Shown here piece after piece: positions 35,032 through 47,200 of a DNA stretch of 64,000 bases. The number at the start of each line of letters is the position of its first letter. Positions within the stretch are counted from its first letter, which is position 1. Origin of the DNA: Dipteris shenzhenensis (Eukaryota; Polypodiophyta; Polypodiopsida; Gleicheniales); assembly GCA_047967505.1 (NCBI GenBank), contig CM106541.1; one strand, 5' to 3'. A program made the translations under genes and the position numbers. The notes below the pieces were generated by a model. That model worked only from the letters and a program-made list of their open reading frames with translations. It was not told the origin of the DNA and ran no database searches.

Positions 35032-36072
35032 ATGGCATCTACAGCTGGTAGTGCCCTCTTTGATATTGAGAGGTTGGATGGATCAAACTTTCAATATCGA
35101 AAAGAGTAGATTTATGATGTGTTAGTGCAGAAGAGGCAGTATAAGCCCATTCAATGCAAAGGTGTCAAGCCTTATGGCATTAAACAGAGTGATTGGGATG
35201 ACATGGATGAGCAAGCATGCTCTATCATTCAGTCATCACTCTCGAAGTCAGCCTACTTGCAGGTACAGAATGGTGTACAAGGTGTAGACTACCATGCATG
35301 TGAGTTCTATACTCGTATATGCCGGATGTATAACCATGATAATGTTATGTTATAGCATGATGGGTTGAAATGCCCTGATGTGCTGAAATAAGCCTTGATA
35401 TGCACTCCAAAGGTAGATCAATTGGTAGAAACAAGTCATGTTCAAGGGGGAATTCCAAGAGCAAGTCTAGCTCTCGAACTTGTGTTAGATGTTTCTATTG
35501 TGGAAAGTATGGCCACATGAAAAAGTACTGGTGGAAATGGCTGAGAAAATACAAGAAGAAGAGCAAGGTTAAGAATGACAGGAAGAAGGAGAAGAAGCAT
35601 GTTGAGCTTCAAGGCATGGATGCCGGGGTTTCCACTGATAGTAGCAGTGATGAAGGCATTCTTTTGTCTATGTCTGACACCTCCTTCTTGGCCACTGATG
35701 TACCCATTCTTGGTGATTGGATGTTAGATCCATGTGCTTCATGTCATATGACCCCTCATAGGTCATGGTTCAGTGCATATCAGGAATGCATTGTGGAGAG
35801 TGGTTTGATGGGAATTGATCATTCTATGGATGTCTATGGTTATGGGGATATCCACCTTGTTATGCCTAGTGGCTCTATTCTTGTTCTACAGAGGGTTAGA
35901 CATATACCAGGACTTGCTACGAGCAAGATCAGTACTGGACAGTTGGTTGAGGCAAGCTATTATGTCTCTTTGGGTGATCATGCATGGAAGATTGGTAGAG
36001 GCAATCTGGTTATGGCTAGGGGATCACGGGTTGGATTCTCTTATGGCATTGCATGTATCAGGTGTCTAGGAT
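35032..36072 (+). pseudogene. Nested copia 2 gag, zinc knuckle and protease remnants
   Basis: Gag opens at 35,032 with ALFDIERLDGSNFQYRKE and meets a TAG after 25 codons. The frame reopens with VLVQKRQYKPI. A zinc knuckle at about 35,492 reads CFYCGKYGHMKKY, with the last ligand Cys changed to Tyr. The protease motif at about 35,730 is DPCASCHMT instead of the functional D-S/T-G triad, followed by VRHIPGLATSKISTGQL. Much of gag between 35,360 and 35,400 appears deleted. Confidence 0.75.
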
Positions 36073-36099
36073 AAGATGCTTATGATTAGTAAGCAGCCA

Positions 36100-36976
36100 T
36101 CAGTTAGTTTATGGTATGCCAGACTTGGACATATGTCTACTGCAGGTACATAAGCCCTTACAACATTGAGATACATTCCTGTTATGGATGTCTCTCAAAT
36201 TTTATGTCATGATTGTGATGATGATCAGCAGTCAGGATCCTCTTTTGTGAGGAAGATAGTCAGTGAGAGGTATGTTGAGCCATTGCAGTTGATTCATAGT
36301 GCAGTTTGTGGGTCTATGCCTACCGTTTCATTAGGTGGCGCCTCTTACTTTGTGACATTTATTGATGCTGCTACAAAGTACATATGGGTATATCCGATTC
36401 GTCAAAAGCATGATGTACATGATACATTTTAGTGCTTCTTGGGTAATGCTGAAAATCAGTCAGGAAAGAAGCTATTGAGCTTGATGACTGATGGTGATGC
36501 AGAGTTCACCTCTCCTAGATTTCAGCATCTATGTGATACACTTGGTATCAAGAGGGTGTTGACCACTCCTCATCTTTCTGCTCATGATGCCTTGGCAGAA
36601 GGCATAAATCAAGTTCTATTAGACAGGATTGGTAGCATGCTACAATGGAATGCTATTGGGCTGAGTCATGTAAGATAGCTGCATACTTTCTTAACAAGTC
36701 AGCCAGGAGATCTCTGAATGGTAGAGTGCCATTTGACTTCTTGACAGGCAGGGCACCATGTTATGAGCATTTACATGTGTTTGGCTGCAAGGCTTATGCT
36801 CATGGTTCTCGATCGAGGAGGTGTATCTTCCTTGGATACAGTGAGTCCAATAGCAACTACAGGTTATGGGATTCTTCAACTAGAGAGTTGATACACAGCC
36901 ATAATGTCTATTTCAGAGAGGATGCTATGTTTAGACAGCCCAAGACTATGGATAGCAAGAGAGTGGTGTTCTAGGA
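36100..36976 (+). pseudogene. Nested copia 2 integrase
   Basis: Pre-integrase WYARLGHMST at about 36,112 is followed by the integrase core: SYFVTFIDAATKYIWVYPIR (first Asp region), DGDAEFTSPRFQHLCDTLGI (second Asp) and TTPHLSAHDALAEGINQ (Glu region, degraded). The C-terminal part has FGCKAYAHG, RCIFLGYSE and SHNVYFRED. A frameshift at about 36,650 and a TAG at 36,430 break it. Confidence 0.8.
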
Positions 36977-37013
36977 GGGTGTAAGTGCACTGATACCTCC
37001 GAATTCTATGCAG

Positions 37014-37287
37014 GGACAGCCCATATCCCTTGGAGTGGGAGGTTTTTCCCATAGTGAGTAGGTTATAAAGTTGGGATAGCCACGATTACTTCTTGATTTT
37101 GGTCAGAGATGGTCAGATGTCTCTAGTATTCCACAGGTTTATACTCCTATGGACAGCCCATATCCCTTGGAGTGGGAGGTTTTTCCCACAGTGAGCAGGT
37201 TATAAAGTTGGGATAGCCACAATTACTTCCTGATTTTGGTCAGAGATGGTCAGATGTCTCTAGTATTCCACAGGTTTATACTCCTAT
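37014..37287 (+). repeat. 137-bp tandem duplication in nested copia 2
   Basis: Two copies, from 37,014 and from 37,151, begin 'ggacagcccatatccc' and are nearly identical over the whole unit. They lie in the integrase-RT linker. Confidence 0.9.
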
Positions 37288-38384
37288 GGAGATTGTTGAT
37301 GCATCTTCTATGGACAGTTACAATTTACTCCCAGGATGCAGAGTGCCTCTTGCAGATGAGGATGAGGCTATGCATGGTGAGGAGGATACCTTGGCTAATG
37401 ATGCCTGGTATGATCCATTAGCTGGTTATGCCAGGACAGATGTGGTTTTTGTAGTTATTGGCTCGGGTCATATTGCACATGGGCAGGAATCATTGATATG
37501 TTTGCTTCGTAAGTGCCTCCTTGGCCAGAAGCAATCCCCTCGAGCTCGCCTTCATAGGTTTGATACCATTATGAGAGCTCAGGATGTGATGTGTAGTGAG
37601 ACAGGTTATGGTCTCAGTATTCAGGAGATTGCTATCCTTCTGAGGCTACTTGCCATATGGTTCCTTATGGGCAGGGATGCTTTGCAGTGGGAGCTGCATG
37701 GTGTTGATGATAATTGCTAGATACTTGGTTGTTTCATTATGGAGAGGGGGAAGTTACTGAGTACTCCATTTCCTGTATTGGCTTCATACTTGAAACACTG
37801 CAGGTTTGATGATCACAGGCAGCAAGTTATGGTTGATATGGCAGCCATAGTACTTCATGCATCCATGACTGTGTTGAGACTTGATTCTCACATGTTTGAC
37901 ATTGGGGCTACACTTCCGGTTCTTGCTTCCATTGCAGTGGGACTTGGTAGCATGATTATGGTAGATTTTGGCAGTAGGGAAGCGGTTGTGGACATCAGGT
38001 CCTTATGCTTCTAGGAGCAGCATTCAAGTGATGCAGATTGGGTAGACCAGCAGAGGTCTATTGTAGGTCATGTGCTTCTGGTCACAAGTGGTACAGAGAC
38101 ATTTTCTCTACACAGTGACAGTTTGGGTGCTATGGACTTAGCATAGGAGCATGTGGTGGTGAGAGTTCACTATCCTAGTGAGATCTGGCATGAGATCTTG
38201 GTTCACAGGCTTGTCATTTTCTATCTTGCAGACCTGATGTTTGCTAGCAGCTTATCCTCTATGCACTTTTCACATTGTAAAGTGTCGATGGGCATAGGAT
38301 GACGGTTTGGTCATCTTGTTTTTCAGCCTATGACTGATTGTATTATATGTGTACTATACTCCCTTAAGCCTTTAAGTGGGATGT
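37288..38384 (+). pseudogene. Nested copia 2 RT/RNase H remnants
   Basis: RT is largely deleted. What remains resembles LLGQKQSPRARLHRFDTIM (RT core edge) and GKLLSTPFPVLASYLK (RT-RNase H connection). Later it shows HSSDADWVDQQRSIVGHV and SLHSDSLGAMDLA from RNase H. No YVDD box is visible. The 3' LTR follows after 'aagtgggatgt'. Confidence 0.65.
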
Positions 38385-38535
38385 TGTTGGGGTAAAGGGC
38401 AGTGTGCCCACCCACTTGTACAGTGCCCATGTATACTCATGTATATATGATAGAGGAATAAGCTAGAGTAGCTTTTGCTCCACCACTTTTGGTGTCTCCT
38501 CTTATCCCTTCCTAAGTGCTCCCTCCTCCCCCACA
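38385..38535 (+). repeat. 3' LTR of nested copia 2
   Basis: 151 bp, preceded by a short polypurine tract. It ends CCCCCACA before the target duplication AGGTA. Confidence 0.88.
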
Positions 38536-39028
38536 AGGTAGATGGAGCATTTCCAGGGGCAGCCCACTCTCAGGTTGTGAGGCCTGTTTGGAGCCTCAGA
38601 TGATCCCAGATGGCTTTGGGCCAAATGGAGACCGTACGTTTGTTGCTCTGTTTTGCGCACTGGTTCTATCATATGGTCGGTCGCCTATTTTAGGACTGAC
38701 CCCAGTCAACCATTTTGGGCGGACTCAGTCGGTCACCCAATTGAGCCTAACCGACTACGACTAGTGGCTACATAAGGGCAAGCCTATGAAGCCCATTTTA
38801 TCACTATCTACAGCAACCCTAATTCCTTAGCATCTAGCCTCTGTCTTCTACTATTTCTAGCATGCCATCAAAGCTTCTTTCACAGGAGCGCACGGTTGGG
38901 AGGTAGTGCCATCTATTGTGTCAGTTCTATAGTAATCAAATTTCTAATTCTCCATACTATCTTGTTTTCTCTCTTGCATACCAGATCCTATTATCTGTTG
39001 AGCACATACGTTGTATTATTTTCTTACA
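38536..39028 (+). repeat. Copia array LTR 2, right part (also 5' LTR of unit B)
   Basis: Completes LTR 2. It ends 'ttcttaca' and is followed at once by PBS TGGTATCAGAGCTTGG at 39,029. The same LTR is therefore the 3' LTR of unit A and the 5' LTR of unit B. Confidence 0.9.
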
Positions 39029-39930
39029 TGGTATCAGAGCTTGGACTCTAGCAAGAAGATTTGGTAGTGTGTTTCTGTTTGTGAGCAAATTGTGAGAGAT
39101 GGCCCAACCCGCAAGACTGTGAATCCCACTATTGGTGAAAGCGAAAAGTTGGACGGCTCTAACTATCCACTTTGGAAGTTCAAGATGAAGACCATCCTAA
39201 GCCCATACGAGCTTTGGGACACTGCTATTGGGGTGGACGTGAGGCCAGTTGTGAGACTAGGTCAGCCAATGCAGGACAACAAATAGTACAAACTACGGAT
39301 GAGATTCTTGCGCAGACAAGAAGAAATGCAGATGCGTTGTGTTCTATTGTCTAGAGTGTTAGTGATTTCGTCATGGCGTTAATTCAACATGTCACCACAG
39401 CAGAGGAGGCATGAACGGTCTTGAGAAATCAGTATGAGAACATGAATCAAATGCGGATTTAGAATCTGGAGACTCAACTCATGAACGAGAAGTTGTCTGA
39501 GTCTGAAGCGGCAGAGAAGTTCATCACCAGGGTGAAGAATCTACGCGATCAGATGACTGCGATTGGCATCACCATCGCCAGTGAGAATCTAGCACGAAGG
39601 TGCATATGGATTCTCCCACCAAAATACGACGGTTTTGTTATAATGCTGAATACGCAGAATAGAAATCTACCCAACTTTGAGGATTTCAACGTGATGCTTC
39701 TAGAGGAGGAGATGCATCAAAAGACAAGGACTTAGATTTCTGGACCGGATAAAAGAAAGGTAAGGGTAAGGACTCTGGTAACCCATCTTCTTTTGATGAT
39801 AAAAAGAGAAAGAAGAAGATCAAGTGCTTCTATTGCAACAAGGCAGGGCACAAGTAGAATGAGTGCCGAAAGAAGATTGCAAATGAGAAGAACAGAGTAA
39901 AGAAAGAGGCTAGCAACAGCGTGTAGGCAG
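39029..39930 (+). pseudogene. Copia unit B gag
   Basis: After the PBS, gag reads SEKLDGSNYPLWKFKMKTIL, then LETQLMNEKLSESEAAEKFITR and PPKYDGFVIMLNTQNRNLPN. A zinc knuckle near 39,825 reads CFYCNKAGHK-stop-NEC, i.e. intact ligands around a TAG. Several in-frame stops (39,283, 39,353, 39,411, 39,461, 39,733) and at least two frameshifts inactivate it. Unit C preserves sense codons at some of these sites. Confidence 0.82.
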
Positions 39931-41233
39931 TACTAGTAGAGTTGTTCATCGCAAATGAGGAGATTTGCACGGAGGCAGTTCATGTACCTGCGGATGAACT
40001 GTGGATCATTGATAGTGGCACATTGCACCACATGACCAGTCGGAAGGATTGGTATACCTCTGTACAGCCGATAGGGAATGACATCCTGGTAGCAGTCGGC
40101 AATGATGCAAAATGTCTAGAAAAAGGAAAAGGTATGATTGCTCTCAAGTCAGATGGAGTTGTAAAATAGTTGTCCGATGTTCCTTATGTGCCAGATATCA
40201 AGAGGAGCTTGTTGTCCATTTCTGCGATCACGGATTGGGACCTCAAAGTTCAATTCGATAAGAATGGTGCACGGATCCTGGATCTTCAAGGAAAGGTCAT
40301 TGGTAAAGGTACACAGCACAACAACATTTACATACTCTCAGCTTTCAGTGCTCGAGCGGATGTGAAGAACACTAAGCTATGGCATGAGAGGTTTGGTCAT
40401 CTAAACCTTAGTTCTTTGAAGAAGATGCGTAAAAGTGGAATGATCACAGACCTAGTAGAAATTTCAGATCTGCCTAATGTATGTGAAGCTTGCATGATGG
40501 GCAAGCAGCATGGGCAGCCCTTTCCTAAAGAGGCCAGCATGGAAAAGGATCCTCTAGAGCTCGTTCACACGGACCTCTGCAAAAAGATGGAGACAGAAGC
40601 TTTGAGTGGTTCCTACTACTTCACGATGCTGATTGATGACTTCGGTAGAAGGATATGGATATACTTCCTAAAGATGAAAGACGAGGCTTTCAGTAGGTTC
40701 AAGGAATGGCATGTAATGGTCCAGAAATTATCCAAGAGGAAGGTGAAGAATTTGAGATCAAATAGAGGTGGAGAGTTGACATCGACTAAATTCGAAAGTT
40801 ACAGCAAAAGTCACATGATCAAGAGGCAGAAACCCTCGCCACATACATCACAGCAAAATGGAGTAGCAGAACGCAAGATGCATGTCATCTGCAAAATGGG
40901 CTGGAGTATGATGAAAGGGAAAGATTTGCCAAAGACTTTCTGGGCTGAAGCATGTAACACTATAGTTTACATCCTGAATGGTAGCTACATGAAGGCTGTG
41001 AATGGGATGACTCCACTGCAAGCCTTTTTTGGTAAGAAACCTTCAGCTGCACATTTCAGAGTTTTTGGATGTGACTGTTTTGTGCATGTCCCTAATGCTA
41101 CTAGGACCAAATGGGAACCAAAGATCCCAAAGTGTATTTCCTTGGGCTACAGTGAACAGGCGAAGGGTTGCCATCTCTATAACCCTGTTACCAAGAAGGT
41201 AATTATAAGTCACAATGTGGTCTTCTCAGAATA
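39930..41233 (+). pseudogene. Copia unit B protease and integrase
   Basis: The protease motif IIDSGTLHHMT lies at about 40,007. TAG at 40,167 interrupts the frame (CAG in unit C). The following 354-codon frame contains the pre-integrase domain (LWHERFGHLNLSSLKKM, CEACMMGKQHG) and the integrase core: HTDLC (first Asp), RSNRGGELTS (second position Asn; unit C has Asp), and HTSQQNGVAERK (Glu). The C-terminal FGCDCFVHV and VIISHNVVFSE follow. The Asp-to-Asn change should abolish strand transfer. It ends in TAG at 41,232 (CAG in unit C). Confidence 0.85.
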
Positions 41234-43355
41234 GCCACATTAATTGGAGGAGGATGCTTCCTTCCCAGACAACCAGGACTAGGATATCCATCTAGTACCA
41301 CCACCAATAGTAGACCGAACTCCCCCAATGGTGCTTGGGATGATTCAAGACAAAGAAGATGAAGAAGAGCCTACAGAACCACAATGGCAACAACCATTCT
41401 AGAAGTGGGTAAAGTAGCTTTTGGATGGCAGAGAACCTCCAGCCATTGAGGAGGAACCATCTGAACACCACCGGTCCAAGAGATTAGAGGAGCAAAGAAG
41501 GGCATAGGAACACTTGTTCAACTATGCTTTGATATAGAAGTGATCCATGTTGATGAACCCAAGTGTCTTAAAGAGGCATAGGGCGATGATAGGTGGATGT
41601 AGGCTATGCAGTCGGAGTATGGCTCCATAATGAAGAATAACACTTGGGACCTTGTGGATCGACCACCAAACTGGAAGGTAATCGGAACCAAGTGGGTGTA
41701 CAAGACCAAGTACAAGTCCGACGACACGTTGGATAAGTACAAGGCTCGGCTCGTGGCAAAAGGATTTGCACAGCTACATGGTTTTGATTATCAAGATACT
41801 TTTGCTCCCACAACTCGACTAACCACAATTCAAAGTGTTTTGGCTCTAGCTACCCAGGAAAGTTGGCCTATGTTTTAGATGGATGTGAAATCTACCTTTC
41901 TGAATGGAGATCTCAAGGAGGAGGTATACATGGAACAACCACCAGGTTTTGAGATCCCTGGTTTAGAAGGTAAAGTCTGCAAACTGAAGAAGGCACTTTA
42001 GAAGTCATATGTAGAACTTGCATGTACAAGTCTTATGTAGAACTTGCATGTAGAACTCGCATGTACAAGTCATATGCAGAACTTGCATGTAGAACATGCA
42101 AGTTGGATTTCTAAGAGGGATTATCTCTAGCCTTATGCAAATGGTTCAATCTTCAACCAAAGTGTGTATGTTGGCTTCCCATTTTTTATGCCGTGGAATT
42201 GCATAAAACTTGGGATGGGTTTTGAGACATGGAGGTGCCCGTAGGTACTCCTTTAAGGAGATTACATCGAAGAGCTTGGGGCCGGTGCCAATTAAATTGT
42301 AGATCGAACTTGCTAATCCACAGGCCCCACGAGCGTGGTACCAGCGAATTGATGCCTACTTTCTGCAAAACAGGTTCAAGAGGAGCCCATCTCATGCAAA
42401 TTTCTATATCTTCAGAGAAGGAGGCAGGTGTATGATTGTGGTCCTTTATGTGGACGACCTTGTCATAACAGGGAACCATGAAGAGAAGATCTCGTAGACA
42501 CAGCATTTGCTAGGAAGAGAGTTGAAATGATAGATCTTGGACTGATGCATTTTTATTTGGGTATTGAAGTCGAAACAGATCTTCATTTCACCGCTGAAGT
42601 ATGCTGGAAAGATACAGAAGGCATTTGGCATCGCTGAGTGCAAGACAGTTGGTACCCCTATGGAGGTTAATGCGAAGGTCTTAAATGAGGATTCATCACC
42701 ACTGGTGGATGAAGCAAAGTACAGAAGGCTTGTGGGCAGCTTGATTTACCTGTGCAACACACAGCCGGACATCAATTGTGTGACTGGTATACTAAGTAGG
42801 TTTTCCAATAAGCCCTGGGAGAACCATTGGAGGGTAGGGATGCGGGTGCTAAAATACATCGAAGGCACACTTGATTATGGCATCACCTATACCAAGGGCA
42901 ACATCTTGACAGGATTTTGTGACTCGGATTGGGCAGGAGATTAGTGATAGGGTACTATTTCTCACTTGGATCTGGAGTTGTGTCATGGGTCAGTAAGAAG
43001 CAACCCACAGTTGCTCTTTCTTCTACTAAGGCAGTGTAGTTGAGGCAGGATTTTGGGGGACATGGGTGTAGTGCAGAACAAGCCCATGTAGTTATCATGT
43101 GACAATCAGAGTTGCATGGTGATTGCAAAGAACCCGGTGTTCCATGCTTGCACAAAACACATTGAGATTCAATATCACTTTGTATCTGAGCTCATCATGG
43201 ATGGAGAGGTCGACTTGGTGTACTGTCCAACTATAGAGAATGGTGTGGACATCTTCACAAAGGATCTTGGAAGAGACTTGCTGGAGAGGCATCTTCATCG
43301 ACTTGGCATTGGGCCAAAAAATTAAGTTCACTTGTGGGTGGACATTGAGGGGGGG
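41234..43355 (+). pseudogene. Copia unit B RT and RNase H
   Basis: RT starts with IMKNNTWDLVDRPP and VAKGFAQLHGFDYQDTFAP, then [20 protein letters not shown] and VCKLKKAL, where foreign DNA of about 320 bp intervenes. The catalytic box VVLYVDDLVITGNHEE is intact at about 42,440. RNase H parts are [28 protein letters not shown], a deletion, then CMVIAKNPVFHACTKHI and DIFTKDLGRDLLERHLHRL. Many TAG codons occur where units A or C have CAG. The polypurine tract lies before 43,356. Confidence 0.85.
42000..42325 (+). repeat. Foreign segment in RT of unit B, with short tandem repeats
   Basis: About 320 bp between VCKLKKAL and the ARAWYQRIDAY-like segment is absent from units A and C. It begins with three or four copies of a unit like 'aagtcatatgtagaacttg'. 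No terminal inverted repeat or clear target duplication is visible. It replaces about 16 bp of RT, suggesting filler DNA at a repaired break. Confidence 0.7.
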
Positions 43356-43520
43356 TGTTAGATATCAATGCTCCACTCTCGTGTAACTATGTAGGAACCA
43401 ACTAACTCTACTTGTAAGCCCCCCATGTGAGGAGAAGGCATTTGAGTAGCTCGGTTATCTAGTAGGTCCTGGTTTGGACACCAGATGGGGGCCATGTGTG
43501 TCCTGATGGTTGGACGGCTT
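43356..43520 (+). repeat. Copia array LTR 3, left part
   Basis: Begins TGTTAGATATCAATGC. It is interrupted after GGCTT (43,516-43,520) by nested element 3 and resumes at 47,201. Confidence 0.9.
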
Positions 43521-43693
43521 TGAGAGTGCTCTCAATGGAAGCAAGAACGGAAGAGGGAGAGAGAGAAATAGAGAGCCACACAATTTTTTTGGTGGCTACA
43601 GAACCACCCTAATCTTCTGTTTCATTCATTTATATATGTGTTTGAGTATTGTACATAACCGGGGTAAAGGCATAGTGACCTTTAACCCCCACA
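43521..43693 (-). repeat. LTR of nested copia 3 (3' LTR in element orientation)
   Basis: 173 bp, with 'gggagagagagaaatagagag' differing by a 6-bp indel from the partner. The short LTR holds an AT-rich 'tttatatatgtg'. Confidence 0.9.
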
Positions 43694-43699
43694 ACCTCC

Positions 43700-45063
43700 C
43701 ACGTAAAGGACAATGTGCCTTTAATGGAGAACAACCAGTGAGCATAGTATCCAATGCCCATCAATACACGACAATACTCAAACCGCTGACTAGCTAGACT
43801 CTTCATCAGCATATCTGTAGGGTTATCATCTGGATAAACCTTGACAAGCTCTATGCACTTGTCCTCAAGTACCTCCCTGATGAAATGGTATCTGATCTCA
43901 ATGTGTTTGGTCTTTGCATGAAAGACCGGATTCCGTGCTAGCTGAATAGCACTCATGGAATCACTATGTAATGTTGGTACACCTGTATGAATCCCCAAAT
44001 CTCCCACTAGCCGATCAAGCCATATAGCCTCCTTGCAACCCTCTGTGGCTGCAACATACTCAGCCTCTGTGGTAGACAAAGCAAAGCACTTCTATGTGCG
44101 AGACATCCATAACATTGCACCACTTGCAAAGGTGAACACATAACCAAAAGTGGATCTCCTACTATCCACATGTCCTGCATAGTCTGAATCTGTGTACCCA
44201 AGTACACGCATGTCTCCTTTACCAAAGCAAATGCACATCTCCTTGGTACCCTTCATGTACCTCATGATGCACTTAACTACCTCCCAATGCCTCTTTCTTG
44301 GATTAGCCATATACCGGCTTACAACTCCCACTGCAAATGCAGTATCTGGTCTAGTAGCTATCATAGCGTACATAAGACTCCCAATTGCTGATGCATAAGG
44401 AACCTTGGCTATCATGGTGCTCTCCTCATCTGATTTGGGACTATTTGTATGACTCAGTTTCACATATGGAGGCAATGGAGTACTCACTACCTTCCCCCCC
44501 TCCATATTGAAACGCTGCAATACTTTTGTAACGTACTCTTTTTGTGAAAACGAAAAGAGTTTCCTACTCTGATCATGCATGATGCACATACCAAGAATAT
44601 GACCTGCAAGTCCCAAATCCTTCATATCAAAGGCCTCATGCAACTTGGCCTTTAATTCATCTAGCTCATAAGTATTCTTGCTAGCCAATAGCATATCATC
44701 CACATATAGTGCCAAGATTATCAGGCTATTATCCTTAGCCCTTTTAGTATAGAGGCAGTGATCAATTTCACTCCTTCTAAAACCCTGGGACCGAATGAAA
44801 GCATCAAAATTCTGATACCATTCTCTAGGCACTTGCTTTATACCATAGAGACTCTTCTTCAACTTGCAAACTAAATGCTCTTTGCCGTTCTCTTCAAAGC
44901 CTTCTGGCTGCACCATGTAAATTTCCTCATGCAAATCCCCATGCAAGAAAGCTGTCTTGACATCCATCTGCATAAGCCCCATATCCTCTGCTGCCACTAG
45001 TCCGAGCATGCATCTAAGTGTGGTCATCTTCACAACCAGAGAGAATATCTCATCAAAGTCCAC
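43700..45063 (-). pseudogene. Nested copia 3 RT and RNase H, almost intact
   Basis: A 323-codon frame (45,063-44,092) covers most of RT: MQMDVKTAFLHGDLHEEIYM, VCKLKKSLYGIKQVPREWYQ, catalytic LALYVDDMLLASKN, then STPLPPYVKLSH, YASAIGSLMYAMIATRPD and GYTDSDYAGHVDSRRS (RNase H). A TAG at about 44,092 separates it from a 149-codon frame with ALSTTEAEYVAATEGCKEAIW, HSDSMSAIQLARNPVFHA and KTKHIEIRYHFIREVLEDK. The 3' end runs into the LTR. All RT catalytic residues seen are intact. Confidence 0.9.
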
Positions 45064-46236
45064 ACCCTTCTCTTCTTGAACCCTTTAGCAACCAAACGGG
45101 CCTTGTACCTAGGCACATCATCACCTGTGACCTTCATTTTGTAGACCCATTTACATGGCAATGCTTTCTTTCCATGTGGCAAAGAAACCAAGTACCAAGT
45201 CTTATTCTTCATAAGTGAACTATCTCTGGTTGCATAGCATACTCCCACTTGCATTGATCCTCGCGCATCATAGCCTCTTTGTAGCAAGAAGGCTCCCCGC
45301 AATCAGTAAACATCACATAGTCTACACCTGGAACAAACCTATCAGGCGGTCTAGACACTTTAGATGATCTTCTCAAGGGCATTTTAGCTTGCTGTCCCAC
45401 CTGCATATCAGCCACATTTGGGTCATCATTTCCACCAATAGATGATCCATCATCTACCCTTGATTGAATACATGTGGGAGTACTTGGTGGTACCATTTCT
45501 TGCACATTTGGTGCATGGACAGCTTGCTGTCTATCAACATATGTAGGTGGATTCACATCTTGGAAAGTGATTCTCCTCATTTCCACATCCCTCATGGGTG
45601 CCTTGTGCATCTTCTTCTCATTGAAGACTACATCATGGCTGTGTATGATCTTCTTTGCTTCTAGATCCCAGAGATGATAGCCCATCTCTCCACTTTCACC
45701 ATAACCTAGAAAGATGCATTTTCTAGACTTAGGATCTAGCTTCTTTCGAAACTCTTTTGGCACATGTGCATATGCCTTATACCAAATATATGCAAATGAG
45801 AGTAAGAGGGCTTCTTGCCACTCCATGCCTCTTTAGGAATACCACCATCCAAACTCTTACGAGGTGATCTATTGATCACATGTACTGCAGTCTTCATTGC
45901 CTCAGCCCAAAAACCACGAGAAAGACTTGCATTGGAAAGCATGCATTGCAACCTTTCTTGAATGGTATGATTCATCTTTTCTACAACTCGATTTTGTTTT
46001 GGAGTGTGAGGGGATGTGAGCTCCATCTTAATCCCACGTGTATCACAGAAATGCTAAAAGTCATGAGAGAGATACTCTCCACCATTATCAGCCTGTAGGC
46101 ATTTAAGCATTGTCTGCTTCCCATAGAGACAGTGCTTACAAAATTCAAAATCAAAGAACTCAAATGCGGTACATAACCAAAATGGCATAAGAGTTTCATT
46201 CCATTCTAGCTCATGTGCCCCAACCTCTAATGCCAC
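45030..46236 (-). pseudogene. Nested copia 3 integrase remnant and RT start
   Basis: From 46,236 leftward: EFCKHCLYGKQ of the pre-integrase domain joins directly to KCLQADNGGEYLS of the integrase core, so the first catalytic Asp segment is deleted. Then come TSPHTPKQNRVVEKMNHTI, FWAEAMKTAVHVINRSPRKS, RKCIFLGYGESGEMGYHLWD and HSHDVVFNEKK. After a variable linker (PLRRSSKVSRPPDRF) the RT begins (KNKTWYLVSLPHGKKALPCK, RYKARLVAKGFKK). Frameshifts near 45,800, 46,010 and 45,215 break it. Confidence 0.82.
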
Positions 46237-47028
46237 AAAGAAGTGCTTGGCTGCTCGGTTATTGCAACAACATGATCAAATACCCATGATACATGTAAGG
46301 GATACAAAGTCATCCACTAAAACCCAATGCACACCACAAATGAGCGCACACTACTCAAACTGCAACCAGAGTGATCTGCATAAGGTATGCTCAAGAAATC
46401 ATAGTCTCACAGTAATGACCGCTACTGAAAATAAAACTTGAGCTGCCTCAAAACATGGGTGCCATTGCATAATCGAACTCAACAAGAAAATCTACAAGTA
46501 TCTCTCTTCTACCCGAACTCCAAAATCCCATCCGATGAGTGAGAAATGGGAGTCAATACTTATCCACTGCCACGTGGCATAAATCTAAGGTTTCAAAACC
46601 TTAGAATGAAAAATGCATAACAGAGAGATGAAATCGAATACACAGAGATCTGTAACTCTAAAAAACCTCCACCGAATCATGCAAGAACTAACAGGTAGGG
46701 GTTTTTGGTGTTCGGAATGCAATGGGATAGATGGTTTTGGCAACCGTGGTCTCAATCACTGGGTCCAACACACAAACTAAAAAATGTTTTTGGAAACAGA
46801 GCTATTTGTACACTCCACCAGAGTGCAAATGATGAGCAACATAGAAGTTTTAGGACCTCCTAAGTCCATCGAAACTGATATATCTGCAAATGGTTGCTTC
46901 AAACTTAAGTTCCAATACTCGGGCAAAAAAACGTACACACTCGGATGCAAGTAAAGTCACCCACAAAGCTTCCCACAGAGCTTCTCCCTCCTCCCAGAGA
47001 GCTAGATCACCCGGGCTCTAATACCAGT
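46237..47028 (-). other. 5' leader of nested copia 3, no gag
   Basis: About 790 bp between the PBS and the integrase remnant. No gag, zinc knuckle or protease is recognisable; they were lost together in one or more internal deletions. Confidence 0.7.
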
Positions 47029-47195
47029 TGAGAGTGCTATCAAAGGAAGCAAGAACAAAAGAGGGAGAGAGAGAGAGCCACACAAGTTTTTTGGTGGGTG
47101 TAGAACCAGCCTAAGCTTCTTTTTCATTCATTTATATATGTGTTTGAGTATTGTACATAACCGGGGTAAAGGCACAGTGACCTTTAACCCCCACA
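47029..47195 (-). repeat. LTR of nested copia 3 (5' LTR in element orientation)
   Basis: 167 bp. The plus-strand GGCTCTAATACCA just left of it is the initiator tRNA-Met PBS of the minus-strand element. Confidence 0.9.
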
Positions 47196-47200
47196 AGCTT

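Larger units (their letters stand above)
32831..38535 (+). mobile_element. Nested copia element 2 with 151-bp LTRs, defective
   Basis: LTRs at 32,831-32,981 and 38,385-38,535 begin TGTTGGGGTAAAGGGCAG and share about 94% of positions (nine differences counted). A 5-bp target duplication is visible: GGGTA on the left and AGGTA on the right; the uninterrupted LTR at 47,272 has GGGTA followed by GACAGAGC. The PBS variant TAGTATCAGAGCC lies just inside the left LTR. Gag, protease, integrase and weak RT/RNase H remnants follow in order on the plus strand. It inserted into LTR 2 of the copia array. Confidence 0.9.
43521..47195 (-). mobile_element. Nested copia element 3 (minus strand), internally deleted
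   Basis: LTRs at 43,521-43,693 and 47,029-47,195 begin TGAGAGTGCT and end CCCCCACA. They differ by about a dozen substitutions and a 6-bp indel. Target duplication is GGCTT on the left and AGCTT on the right. The minus-strand PBS TGGTATTAGAGCC lies next to the right LTR. Gag, protease and the first half of integrase are missing. RT and RNase H are nearly continuous. It inserted into LTR 3 of the copia array. Confidence 0.92.
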
